Of a stretch of DNA of 64,000 bases, positions 1-11,246 are shown in pieces (the stretch's first letter is position 1; every line of letters starts with the position of its first letter). The position numbers and the translations under genes were made by a program. The notes under the pieces are model-generated. The model worked only from the letters and a program-made list of their open reading frames with translations, had not been told where the DNA came from and made no database searches. Where the stretch lies: assembly GCA_037013495.1 (NCBI GenBank), contig CM072806.1:17219001-17283000 (forward strand), written 5' to 3'. The DNA is from Hippophae tibetana. Its lineage: Eukaryota > Streptophyta > Magnoliopsida > Rosales > Elaeagnaceae.

Positions 1-289
1 AAAGTAGAGTCATCGGTGTATTTTTTGGCTTAATATTTATTCATTTTATTTAATACGTAGTATTCACACATTTATACAAGTAGCTTAATAAAACTTGTTG
101 AATCATCCCTACTTAAAAACTTTAACACATGATGCTATGAATAATGATATAAACTCACCAGAAAACAACTCAATATATTTTAATGTTGAAAGTATAGAAT
201 CAAATGTTGATATTGTAAATTGTGTGAAATTTTTGGAGGACACGCCGCTCATATATGTATGAAATGTATTTGTGCAATGTCCTAATACA

Positions 290-3130
290 AGCTCAAGGCT
301 TACACCATCGAGGAGCCACCCTAATTAGAGCTTAAACATTTACTATCTCATCTTCATTATGCATTTTTGGGTGATAACGAGAAATTTTTATTCATAATCT
401 TTGTTAATCTAAGTATGGAGCAAGAAGAAGCATTATTGAAGGTGCTAAGGAACTTCAAAAGAGTTATAGATTGGTCTATTGTTGACATCACACAAAATCT
501 TGCTAAAGAACCTAAACCCACTACGGATGCACAATGCTGCTTAAACCCCATTATGAAAGGAAAGGATGGTGAAGAAGGAAATTATCAAGTGGCTAGACAT
601 GGGCATCATTTACCCAATATCATACAGTGAATGGGTAAGACCAATTCAATGTATACCAAAGAAAAGAGGAATCCATGCGATGGAAAATGAGTCAAATGAG
701 TTAATACCTACTTGGACTATTACAGGATGGAGATTATATATGGATTTTTGCAAAGTGAATAAATCTACTGGGAAGGACTATTTTCCTCTCCCTTTTATGC
801 ATAAGTACTTGATAGATTATTTGGGCATTCTTTCTTTTTCCTTCTAAATGGATACTCTAGTTATAACCAAATTGTTGTGGCACTTGAAGACCAAGAAAAT
901 ACCACCTTCACATGTCCTTATGAAACCTTTTCTTTTAGGAGAATGTCATTTGGATTATGCAATAATGTTTAGTTTAGTGCTACATGATGTCTATTTTTTC
1001 AAACATGGTGGAGAAGTATCTAGAAATACCCATGGATGATTTTTTGTTCTTTGGAAACATGTTTGATGAATGTCTAGACTATCTCTCCTTAGTGCTACAA
1101 AGATGTGAAGAAACAAATTTAATTTTAAACTAGGAGAAGTGTCATTTCATGGTATATGAAGGAATAATCTTGGGCCACAAAATCTTAGCTAATAGTATTG
1201 AGGTGGACAAAGCTAAAATAAAAGTGATTATGAAACTACCACTATTTACCAATGTATGATAAGTAAGTAGTTTTTTTTTTTTTTTTGCATGCGAGCTTCT
1301 ACTATAGATTCATAAGAGATTTTTTCCAAATCTCCAAACCATTGTGCAATATTTTGGAAAAAGACGTGCCTTTCAAATTTGATGATAAATGTGTAAAAAC
1401 AATCCAATGCTTAAAGAGAAACTAGTGTCAACATTAGTTATAGTCACACTAAATTGGAGCAAGCCTTTTGAGTTGATATGTGATGCAAGTAATTTTTTCT
1501 ATTGGAGCCATTCTTGGATAGCGAAGAGACAAAATTTTATGTGCCATATATTTTGAAATTAAGACACTAATTGAGGCTCAAATGAAATATAATACTATAG
1601 AGAAAGAGCTCATTTCCATTGTGTATGCCTTTAAGAAATTCAAATCTTATTTGGTTGGAACCAAAGTGACTGTCTACATAGATCATTCTACAATAAATTA
1701 CCTATGACAAAGAAGGATGCAAAAACAAGATTGATAAGATGGGTTCTCCTTCTATAAGAATTTAACTTGAAATCTGTGATAATAAAAAAGCAATAGAAAA
1801 TTAGGTAGCAGGTCATCTCTCTAAGCTTTAAAGGGAAGTAAAAATGGATGACAATATGGTGATTGGGGAATCCTTTCTAGATGAGTAAATATTTTCAATA
1901 GCTCAAATAAAATTCCCATGGTATGCATAAATGAAAATTTCCTAGCTGCCAACATCCTTACACCAAACCTCACATGGAACCAAAAGAAGAAATTCTTCCA
2001 TGATATTAAATAGTATTTTTGGAATGATCCTTACCTATATAAAAATGTGATGATGATATTTTGAGACAGTGTGTCCCTTATGATGAAGTTGGAAGTATTA
2101 TTTACCATTACCACAGCTCATACTATAGAGATCACTTTAGAAGCACAAAAAAAATAGTTAAGGTACTTCAATCTAGTTATTTTTTTCCCAACAATTTAAA
2201 TATGCTTAAATTTATGTAAAGATGTGTGACAGATGTCAAAAGATTGGTAATATTTTAAAAAGAGATGAGATGCTCCTAAATAGTATACATCAAGTGGAAT
2301 TGTTTGATGTTTGATGCATTGGCTTTATAGGACCATTCCCTTCATACTTTGATAGCTAATATATACTTGTAGGAGTGGATTATGTGCCAAACTTGGTAGA
2401 AGCCATATCTAGCATTAAATATGATGTCAATGTTGAAAAAGATTTTCACTAGGTTTGGAACTCCAAGGATCATTATTAGTGATAGGATTAAGAATAAAGT
2501 GTCTCCCCTATACCATCCCCCATATACCATCCCCAAACAAGTGAGCAAGCGAAGGTGTTTAATAGAGAAGTAAAAAGAATTTTGGAGAAAACTATGAACA
2601 TCTCCAAGAAGCATTGGTCAATTTTATGGGCATACAGAACTGTATTTAAAATACCAATTGGTACCACCCCATTTAAGCTAGTTTAGGGAAAGACATACCA
2701 CTTACCGCTAAAATTGGAACATAAAGCATATTGGGCAATGAAACAATTGAATATGTTCATAGATGTAGTCGATGAGAAAAGAATGCTCCAAATGAATAAA
2801 TTTGATGAATTATGGTGGAATGTTTATGAGAATGTCAAGCTTTATAAAGAAAAGATAAAATTATGGCATGACAAGAAAATTATGTACTGTATCTTTGAAC
2901 AGGGACAAAAAGTGTTACTATACAACTCAAGATGGAAATTGTTTCTAGGAAAACTAAAGAGTAGATGGTCAGGTCAATCCACCATTACTAATGCAACCAA
3001 CCATGGAGCCTTTGAATTAGAAAACAAAAATAAAGAGAAATTTATGGTTAATGGATATAGAATGAAGCATTATCATAGAGATCAATTATCAAATGAAACA
3101 TTTGTGATAAACTTGGTGGATGCACCTTAG
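290..3130 (+). pseudogene. Athila-like Ty3/gypsy pol remnant (RT, RNase H, integrase)
   Basis: Decayed pol polyprotein of a plant Ty3/gypsy element, readable only by changing frame repeatedly. From 290 to about 630 it matches the protease-RT linker (LGDNEKFL, EEALLKVLRNFKR). From 566 the RT follows (VKKEIIKWLDMGIIYPIS, then LIPTWTITGWRLYMDF), and from 1034 the MDDFFVFG segment that stands for the YxDD box region. RNase H-like text lies around 1380-1830 (ELICDAS, IEKELISIVYAFKKF). The integrase zinc-binding and core remnants lie at about 2215-2480 (MCDRCQKIGNI). The integrase C-terminal part is the best preserved, an open stretch at 2714-3130 (LEHKAYWAMKQLN, KLKSRWSGQSTI, VNGYRMKHYH). The combination of these strings is characteristic of the Athila/Tat branch (family knowledge). 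Many stops and frameshifts exclude function. Bases 1-290 probably belong to the same element, but I cannot assign them. Confidence 0.88.
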
Positions 3131-3149
3131 AAGTTATATGTCTGTCTAG

Positions 3150-3400
3150 TCAAGGACGTTAAACATGATGTTTCCTAGGAGGCAACCCAATGTTATTTTA
3201 CTTTTATTTTTTATTTTTTTATTTTTTTGTAAGTGAATAAATGTGGAGAGCAATGATGCAACAAGACTTAGCATTTTCAACGACAAATGTGATATGCTAT
3301 GACTAAGAGAGTTTTCTTTCTTTTTGCTCTTTCACATTTATATGTACACATTGGGAACAATGTGCAATTTAAGTTTGAGGAAGGGAATTTCATTATCTAC
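3150..3400 (+). mobile_element. Athila-type post-pol conserved motifs
   Basis: Just after the pol stop the sequence has GACGTTAAAC followed by AGGAGGCAACCC (about 3158-3190). At about 3347-3386 it has CACATTGGGAACAATGTGC followed by TTTAAGTTTGAGG. These two landmarks typically follow pol in Athila-like elements, ahead of the env-like or untranslated 3' region. They confirm the lineage and orientation. No LTR is recognised downstream: the text from 3400 to 3890 is AT-rich and the hAT fragment begins soon after, so the 3' end is lost or decayed. Confidence 0.65.
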
Positions 3401-3889
3401 TTTAGTATTTAGTATGAATTTTTAATTTTTTGAATTTTTTTTATTTTTAGCACGATTTTAATCATGATTTAGGTAAAAATTTATAACTACATGGAAACCA
3501 ACTACATGCATGCTTGATATGAAACGTATGAACCTAATGATAAAAGTTGGTTGTCATGACTAGGATAAGGAATGTAACACACTCATTAAGATACTTGCAT
3601 TAATTATGTGATAATCTTGAGAGCAATAGCAAAAAACTTCAATGTGTCATCACCTACTAGCCATAATTTAAAAAAAATATTAGTAAATTGATAACTAAAT
3701 ATATATAAAATAATATATGAAATACATATGAAATAAAATAATAATATATCATACTCAATCAAGGGTTATATCCTTAATGCCTCCCAACATATCTACAAAA
3801 TAGAAGATAATAGAAAGTGATGAAAATATTAAATCATAAATCATAAGAGAATGATATCAATTAATAATCAAAATTAAAATAATATTACA

Positions 3890-5945
3890 TGTTTCAATTG
3901 CTTCAATATCATCAAGGGACTCACGAATGTTAATTATTGGTGATGATCGAATCGAGTTTTGAGTACAAATAAGTGCTTGGATAGTTTTTGGGGACAATGA
4001 GCTTCTAAAAGAATCAATAACTCTCCCCCCTAAGAAAATGCAGACTCAGAAGCTACAGTTGATATAGGCGTAGCTAAAACATCTTTGGAAATCTTGGAAA
4101 GAACCTTGTATCTAGATACGTTCACCTTCCACCAACCTAAAATATTAAAAGACTCATCATCCACATCCTCACATGTCTCACCCAAATATTTATCTACTTC
4201 AGTGTGGTTGTCTGTCTTTTTTGCATCTTTGACATGCTTTTTATAATGATCCATCCACAGTGAAAATGAATCAATGTTACAACTATCCACTTCTTCTGTG
4301 TCTAAAGGTTGTGAGTATGTAGCTTGGACATTTTTAGAATACAAAACTAAATACTGATCAAACATATTATTCAAAGTTTGTCTAAATTTTTTCATCATAT
4401 GACCAACCATAATATCATTTTCATCACACAAAAGATCCAAACAAATTTTCAAACTGTGTTCCTTACGTCTTCGATCAAGAAAAGTTGCAATAAATAAAAA
4501 ATCATTCATCTTATCTATACCTCCCCAATATTTATTAAACTTTGTTTTCATTTCTTTTGCCATTTTGCTTAACAAAAAATCTGTATTTTCACACCAAAAA
4601 CTCAATTGGTTGTGTATGAAAAAATTTTGATCCAAAAATAAATTTGAAGTAACATATACAGAACCAGAAAACCTCAATGTTGCATCGTAAAATATTTTCA
4701 AAATCCTCACAAATACGTGAGCATTAGACCAATCAAACATATAAGAAGTTTTGCAACTATCATTTCCAATGTTGAACTCTTATTTAAATATCACATCATC
4801 TTCTTCTAAATATTTAAAAGCCTTCTGAAATCTTATTGCAGTTTCTAACATTAAATAGGTGGAATTACACCTTGTTACTACATCCAAACATAAAAGTTTA
4901 TTAGTGATCCTTTAACATATTTCACAACTTCTCTTATCTTACTTTTGCTTGAATCATGTTCTTTCAAGCCCTCTCTCACAGCCAAATTTAGAATATGAGT
5001 TGCATACCTCATATTCATATGTTAACCATCTAGTATTGCACCACCCTAATTGTTCAGTTTTTTTACGTAAGTAAGAAACTAATGTATTATTTGAGCTAGC
5101 ATTATCCACAGTAATAGTAAATATCTTATCAATTCCCCAATCTAAAAAGCATTGTTTAATTGCTTTCCAAAGAATATCACCTTTATGGCTAGGAACTACA
5201 CAAAAATTTAAGATTATTTTTTGGAGTTTCCAATTATCATTGATGAAGTGAGCAGTGAGACACATATAATTCAAATTTTGAGCAAAAGTCCATGTGTCAA
5301 TGGTTAAACAAACTCTTTGAAATGACTTAGAGAAAAATTCTTTCAATTTATCCTTTTCCTTTAAGAAAAGACTCAAGCAATCTCATGCAATAGTGGTACG
5401 AGAAGGAACTTAGAACCTTGGTTCCAAAACTCTACTATACTTCTTAAATCCTTCATTCTCAACATGACTAAATGATAATTCATCAACTATAATTATTTCT
5501 GTAAGTGCAAGCCTACAAGCCTCAATATTAAATGTGTGTGCAACAAGTACACTTTCTTTATTGTTTGTGACATTTTCAAAAGCTAAAGTCTTTTGCTTCT
5601 TCTCATATCTACCAGGAAATAATTTACATTGCATAGAAATATGAGCATTTAAGTTTGATGTACTAGACTTGTTGGATACATGCACATACTCCCTTAAACA
5701 ATATTTACATCTCACCTTGCGATCTAAGCCTTCACCCACTATATCAAAATGTTTCCAGGCAGAAGAGGGAGGTTTAGAAAACTTTCACTTACATTTTCCA
5801 TCATAACTATCTATGGAAGGTTCAATGGTAGATCTTTAGTTTCTAGTGGAGCATTTTGTGGATTCTTATCTTGATTTTCAACATCATGGGTAGCACTTGC
5901 ACTTCCAGTGGTTACAAGTGGACTATCCGTAGTAGAGGTGTTTTT
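3890..5945 (-). pseudogene. hAT-superfamily transposase remnant (BED finger, hAT dimerisation domain)
   Basis: Reading right to left: an N-terminal low-complexity part (5945-5810); a BED zinc finger (about 5800-5600: SAWKHFDIV, then RCKYC, and SNLNAH before a final Cys); the catalytic core with an IDTWT-type block (about 5300) and TVDNASSNN (about 5080); a DUF4413-like segment (4740-4450: KFNKYWGGIDKMNDFLFIA, then TFLDRR); and the C-terminal dimerisation region (about 4150-4030: WWKVN, YKVLSKISKDVLA, STVASESAFS). The main frame stops at 4030, but the expected continuation (GGRVIDSF, then ALICTQN) is readable on the same strand from about 4025 to 3890, so a short frameshift lies at the G run near 4023-4028. 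Several nonsense codons and frameshifts occur between 4740 and 5410. The element cannot make its own transposase. Confidence 0.88.
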
Positions 5946-7045
5946 TTCTATCTAAGATAAAGTGAGACATAATCAACTTAATGCAATAAACACACTGTGC
6001 AGAAAAAAAAGTTGTTATAAAAATGTTATCAAATAAATGAAATAACAAAAATAGCAGATATTACATAGGGAACAAGACAGCAAATGTTAACAACCAAAAG
6101 AACTGGGTCGAAACGACCTCTTTCCTGAAATGCTTGGCTTCAATTCACCAACTATAACAACCCCCATATCTCCCCAAAACCTTAGGACTTGAATCTCAGC
6201 CCTCATCCTACAGCTTGTGTTAAAATATATACAACACCAGAACCCACTGACCAAGTACCAACATATCAATACTCAATAGAGTAAATTAACCATTTTCCCC
6301 ATTAATATGTGTAAAGCTTTACTAAAGTGGAAATTAAAAGGGTGAGTTGGATTACATTATATAATGAGAACCACAAATACACGTGAAAGATGAAAAAGAA
6401 TAGACTAATGTCAATCTCAATGTTAGCGGCAAACTTCATACTAGTATAACATAATAAACAGAACAAACTTTTCAGACTCATCAAATTAAATTATCAGAAT
6501 GTGAACCCTCCAACTAAAAAAATATAACTTAGATAGAAGCAGATTTCTAAATTTCCAGAATGTAAAGAAGTAGACTTACAGATTTCCAGAATGTAAAAAA
6601 GTAGATTTACAAACTTCCAAAATGTAAAGAAGTAGATTTACAGATTCTCTAGAATTTAAAGAAGCATATTTATAACCAAAGTAATACAATTTCCCATATC
6701 TCATATAAGAACAAAATAAATAATAAAAAGCAAAAGTAGAACCAGATATTACACAGGAAACAAGAGTCACAACTCACAGGGAACCAAATTGATGTAGAAT
6801 GAAGAACGAAAAACGAAGAAAGGAGAATGGAGAACAGACAGAGAGTCGATGACAGCGATACACGTAGTGGCAGAGAGTAAAGGGCAAAGTGGCAGGGGGG
6901 AGACTGGAGAGTGGAGAGCAACAAGCCAAAGAGAATTCAGAATTCTTAATAGCTATGCGACGAAAATGAAATCTGTCATTCGATCCGCACTTAACAGATG
7001 AAAAATCAACGGATCGAATCAGATTGGATTTTTCACACACCCCTA
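5946..7045 (-). mobile_element. Probable 5' non-coding part and terminus of the hAT element
   Basis: Between the transposase remnant and 7045 no conserved coding domain is seen. The stretch 6770-6930 is purine-rich on + and unlike the flanking AT-rich DNA, which fits a 5' leader on -. The sequence ends at 7045 with CACACACCCCTA on +, i.e. TAGGGGTGTGTG read on -. This is a usual hAT terminal-inverted-repeat start, followed inward by the ATCCAATC / GATCCG-rich text common in plant hAT ends. I could not find the matching left terminus or an 8-bp target duplication, so the boundary is an inference. Confidence 0.45.
6557..6677. repeat. 31-bp tandem repeat, about four units
   Basis: Units start at 6557, 6588, 6619 and 6651. 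They share AGAATGTAAAGAAGTAGA followed by a TTACAGATTTCC-like half. The spacing is 31, 31 and 32 bp and the last unit is partial and diverged. The repeat lies upstream of the hAT transposase remnant (which is on -), probably within the 5' non-coding part of that element. Confidence 0.85.
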
Positions 7046-7730
7046 ATTCTTACACTTAAAATTATTATTTTTTAATACACCTTAATTATTTATAATAAAT
7101 TTTTGAAGTTTTATGGCATCTTTGAGGGTGATGATAAACACGGCAACTACTAAATAATAGTGAACACCTATTAGCTTTACAAGGAATGTCAATAAATTTC
7201 CTAAAAATAAAAAAGTTGTAGCTATCTTCGATTTCATTTAAATAATTGGAGGGACGGGTTTCGAGATTATCTACATTCACAATTAAATAAATGCATAAGA
7301 GGCATGGAAAGTATTCATTAAAAATTTACAAAAATTCAAAATTTCATATAAAAAAAATACAAATCAATTGTCATAAATAATTTAATTCAATATAAAATAT
7401 GAACTATATTTATTTACTATAAAATTAATATAATAAGTTTTAAATTTAGACTACAAAAGCATTGCGATATTCAAATGTTTTGTTCTGTTACTTTACCCAT
7501 CACTAAAATAATTATGCATATTAATTTATTTATTTCATTGAATTTAAAAATAAGTTAAACTAAACATATAAATATCATAAAAGAATTATAAGAAATTATG
7601 CAGTTTTTAACTGTGATTTTTCATGAATTTCTAGTTCTGTGAGGAAATTAACACCCATACACACCGCTATTATCTAAATTAGAAAAGAATAACGAATTAT
7701 TTTTATAAAAATATCAATGTTCTTTAAAAA

Positions 7731-7770
7731 AAACAGTAGCATCCACAAATTAATTTGTGAATGCTGTTTT
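7731..7770. repeat. Imperfect hairpin, ~18-bp arms
   Basis: The text reads AAACAGTAGCATCCACAAATT directly abutting AATTTGTGAATGCTGTTTT. The arms pair except for a two-base bulge and one mismatch. There is no poly-T tract or gene context to make it a terminator. It is probably a remnant of a small DNA transposon or a chance palindrome. Confidence 0.6.
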
Positions 7771-10700
7771 ACAGAAAATATTGCAAAATAAAATAATAAA
7801 GTGGGAGGCAATATGATTTCAAGAAACATGATTGAGAATTAAAAAAAAATGAAAACATGATGTGACAAAAAGACAAACCTTTGGAAAATATTAATGCTTC
7901 TCCAATGAATCCCGGAGATGAATTACTTAGAACCTTTTCATTTTATGGGACCCATGAAATTATTACCCTCTTTTGTCCTGATTCTTCTAAACCACGCACA
8001 CTCATTTTAACAATCAAATCATTGCCAAATTAATCAGTCACTTCATTATGAAATCTAAAAGATCAATCAATTAGCTCCTTTTTTCCTTTGAAGTTTCGGA
8101 TTTAGTTATTCCTATTATTATGTCTTCAAAGTTTTTCTGAAATTTGAGAATATCATGTGGTTACATTGGTTTTAATTCAAGTTTGTGATGTTCGATTATC
8201 ATCAAGAGTGTTATAGAATTTTTTATTCGATCGATTCAAGCACCCATAATATCTTTAAACTTGAGGTGGCATCTCTCGCCGATCTCTTTTGATGTTTTTT
8301 TTTTTCCTGAAATTAATGATGTTTTGTAGGAGCAAGAAAATAGGAAAATTAGAAACTGATATGTATTGATATTTGTATTGTAAAAAGTAATAACACGTGA
8401 GTAAGTGGTATTTAAATTTTTTGAAAATCCTTAAGAATTATTGATGATTTTTTTTATTTATGAGTACGAATCGAAATAATTATTAAAAAAAACATTTAAA
8501 TTTTTTTTAAAAATTTATTAATAAATCACAATTATTAATTAATATATAATTTAATTTAATAAATATAATTAATTTTAAGTACGAGTACGATTATCAATAT
8601 AATCATATTCGTTATTTTATGTTTGATTTTTACTTAAAATCGTAAACATTTTTATAATTTATCAGATAAAAACCAACTCACATTACGAATAACAGTATAT
8701 AACTAAATCTACAATTTTTTTATCCATGTATATTTGTGTTGTGTTATGTTAATTTTGTAAGTAAATTGACACGATAATAATTTTATTTTTTTATAAAATA
8801 TTTTTTTGTAATAATAAAAAATAGCAAAATATATAAATTTATTTAAAAAAACGTAATGATTAATTCTAAGGCAATGGCTTCTTTTTTTTTTCTTATCATA
8901 TTTGTGTTAATCAAAAATAATTGTGTGGTACTCCATGTAGAAAGCTTCTATTCAAGATCGAGTTTGTATGTTTTACTTGAAAGTGCTTTCATAGAGGAAA
9001 ATCGTATTTGTCGTTTTTACATTTCATTCTCATAGAAACGTTGTTGTTTGGTGTATGAAGAGAAAATATTTTAAAAAGGCAAACTATTATAAAATTATTT
9101 TGCCGACACCATCACAATCTAGTTGCTAAGACTAACACTCTTAGCTTCGGCACCCAAAATAAGTACTTATGATTTTAACTAACACAAATTATTTAATTTT
9201 ACTACACCATAATAAATAGTAATATTATGGCTAGTTTAAAATTTACAATAAATACAATCACTTTTATTATAAGAAGACGAGAAATCAGTGTTAGTATTGT
9301 GTAGTTTCTTATATTATAAAAAGAGGTATTTTTTATTTTTTAAATTTAATAAAATATATCAATTAAAGATAAATTATATTATTTTAATTATATTTTATTG
9401 AAATATTATTTTTTCTATCAAGTAATTTAAACATAATAAAATTTGAGTCATTAAAATAAAAGAAAATAAAATTTAATATGAAATTATTTAAGAAAATTTT
9501 AACAAAAAATTATTTAAATACATTAATTTTGTTTTCTGACAGAAAAATCAATAAAATATTAAAATAAAAATTGTAACAATAAAAAATATTAAAACAAATA
9601 TTTTTTAAAAAATATTTCATGATAAGTGTAACTTTATATTTATTAAATGAATAAGATTTAATCTTGTTTTAATGGGTTGTTAAAAGAAAGAATATTTTAA
9701 TATAAAATTTATTAACATAATATTTAATGGACATCCTTTTATTAAACTATGGAAATAAAAAATATTTTTTTAATATGAAAAATTAAAAGCACACGTAAAA
9801 AGATTAACATCAGGAATTGACTATTCCCTTTTTTATGTTGTTGCGAAAAAAAATTAAAAGTGATTTTAATAATTTTTTTCGGAACATGTAACTCATTTAT
9901 TTTAATTTATAAAATTGCTTCTAGTAAAAACCATTTCTTAAAAACTAGTTCAATTAGAAGCACTTTTTATGGTAGTGCACCCAAACACTCCCCAAGTCTT
10001 TCTTTTGAATTCGTAATTTCCAACATGCCATTTGGCTAAATATGCTCGGAAGGCACACTCCAAGTCTTATAGTGACAAATTGCACATATGTTTGTTATTA
10101 AGTGAGCGTTTTAGAACTTTTCTTCCCAGAATCTTAGGGGATTAGCGTTTTATATAACAGCTACAATAAAAATACTGTGTTTATAATTTAATTAGAACCA
10201 ATTAAAAAAACTAAAAGTTAGTTGAAATTAATTGTGATAATAGAGGTAAATAGTAATTTCCAAACATGGAGACTATATGTAATAAATAAAAAGAATATAT
10301 ATATAATATCACATATTATTGTAATTATATTTATAACATATATATAATAATAAAAACATGATTAAATTTAAATATAATTATATTGTTATCTATATATTGT
10401 AAATATAATTGTAACTTTAAAATCATTATATATATATATGTTGTGATCATAATTATATGTTTTTAAAATATACTTACCTAAGTATTATAGATATAATTAT
10501 AATAAAATAAAATATTTTATAAATTAGTTGTTGTTATAAAATATAATAAATCTATTAAAGATAGAAAATAAAAAAACATCTACGACTTTATACGCACAAA
10601 TTTGATGGGCTACAAATATATTTGTGCAGATCATGAGTACAATAAATCAGAGAAGCTGTGTTTTGGAACCGTTCTTACACACATGCGTCGTTGAAAAGGT

Positions 10701-11100
10701 AAAGTGTGGTATGTGGGGATGAACTGGTCAAATTCTTTTAGAATTGAGTCAGTTTTGGTTTCTCATAAACAGTTAATCAAATCTGAACACAGCCTCACGT
10801 GAAATCCTTATCTGTCACTAACTAACTACTGGGCTTCTTGTATGTCCCACTCATCACAAATTCGAAATCTGCTCTGTTTTTTTTGCTCAAATCAGAGACA
10901 TGTTGTGGGTTTCTCATCAAATTAATACATAACTCACTTATTAAATTAGAAGACAATTTTAAAAGCTTAATGAATGGAGTTGTATAGTATCTCTATCTCA
11001 ATAACTAAGCAAAAAAAAAAAAAAAGTCATTAAAATGGATAATTATAGAATTAATTCTCATTTATAAAATTAAAATATAATTTTAAATGATCATAATATA

Positions 11101-11152
11101 GATGGTATTTTTATCTCAATAACCAAGATGGTATTTTTATCTCAATAATCAA
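11101..11152. repeat. 26-bp direct tandem duplication
   Basis: GATGGTATTTTTATCTCAAT and the following six bases occur at 11101 and again at 11127 with one difference (ACC versus ATC near the end). Confidence 0.85.
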
Positions 11153-11170
11153 GTAGATCTTGAAGTGAAT

Positions 11171-11246
11171 AATTGAAAGTAAAATTAATATCTTCTGTTT
11201 TGATATCATATTAAAACAGAAGATATTAATTGAAAGTAAAATTAAT
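11171..11246. repeat. 18-bp perfect inverted repeat flanked by 19-bp direct repeats
   Basis: The left arm 11184-11201 (ATTAATATCTTCTGTTTT) and right arm 11213-11230 are exact reverse complements around an 11-bp loop. The 19-bp string AATTGAAAGTAAAATTAAT occurs at 11171-11189 and again at 11228-11246, overlapping both arms. The layout could come from a foldback insertion with target duplication or from a template-switch event. Confidence 0.85.

Noticed and set aside
6302..7040. Several short overlapping frames on - in the hAT 5' region
   Set aside because: No conserved domain; best explained as leader or intron sequence of the dead hAT element.
7731..7770. Transcription terminator or microRNA precursor
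   Set aside because: The hairpin is too short for a plant microRNA precursor and there is no adjacent transcription unit.
9830..9987. Small DNA transposon end suggested by GTGCACCCAAACACTCCCC
   Set aside because: Resembles a common plant MITE terminus, but the partner end near 9040 matches poorly and no target duplication is seen.
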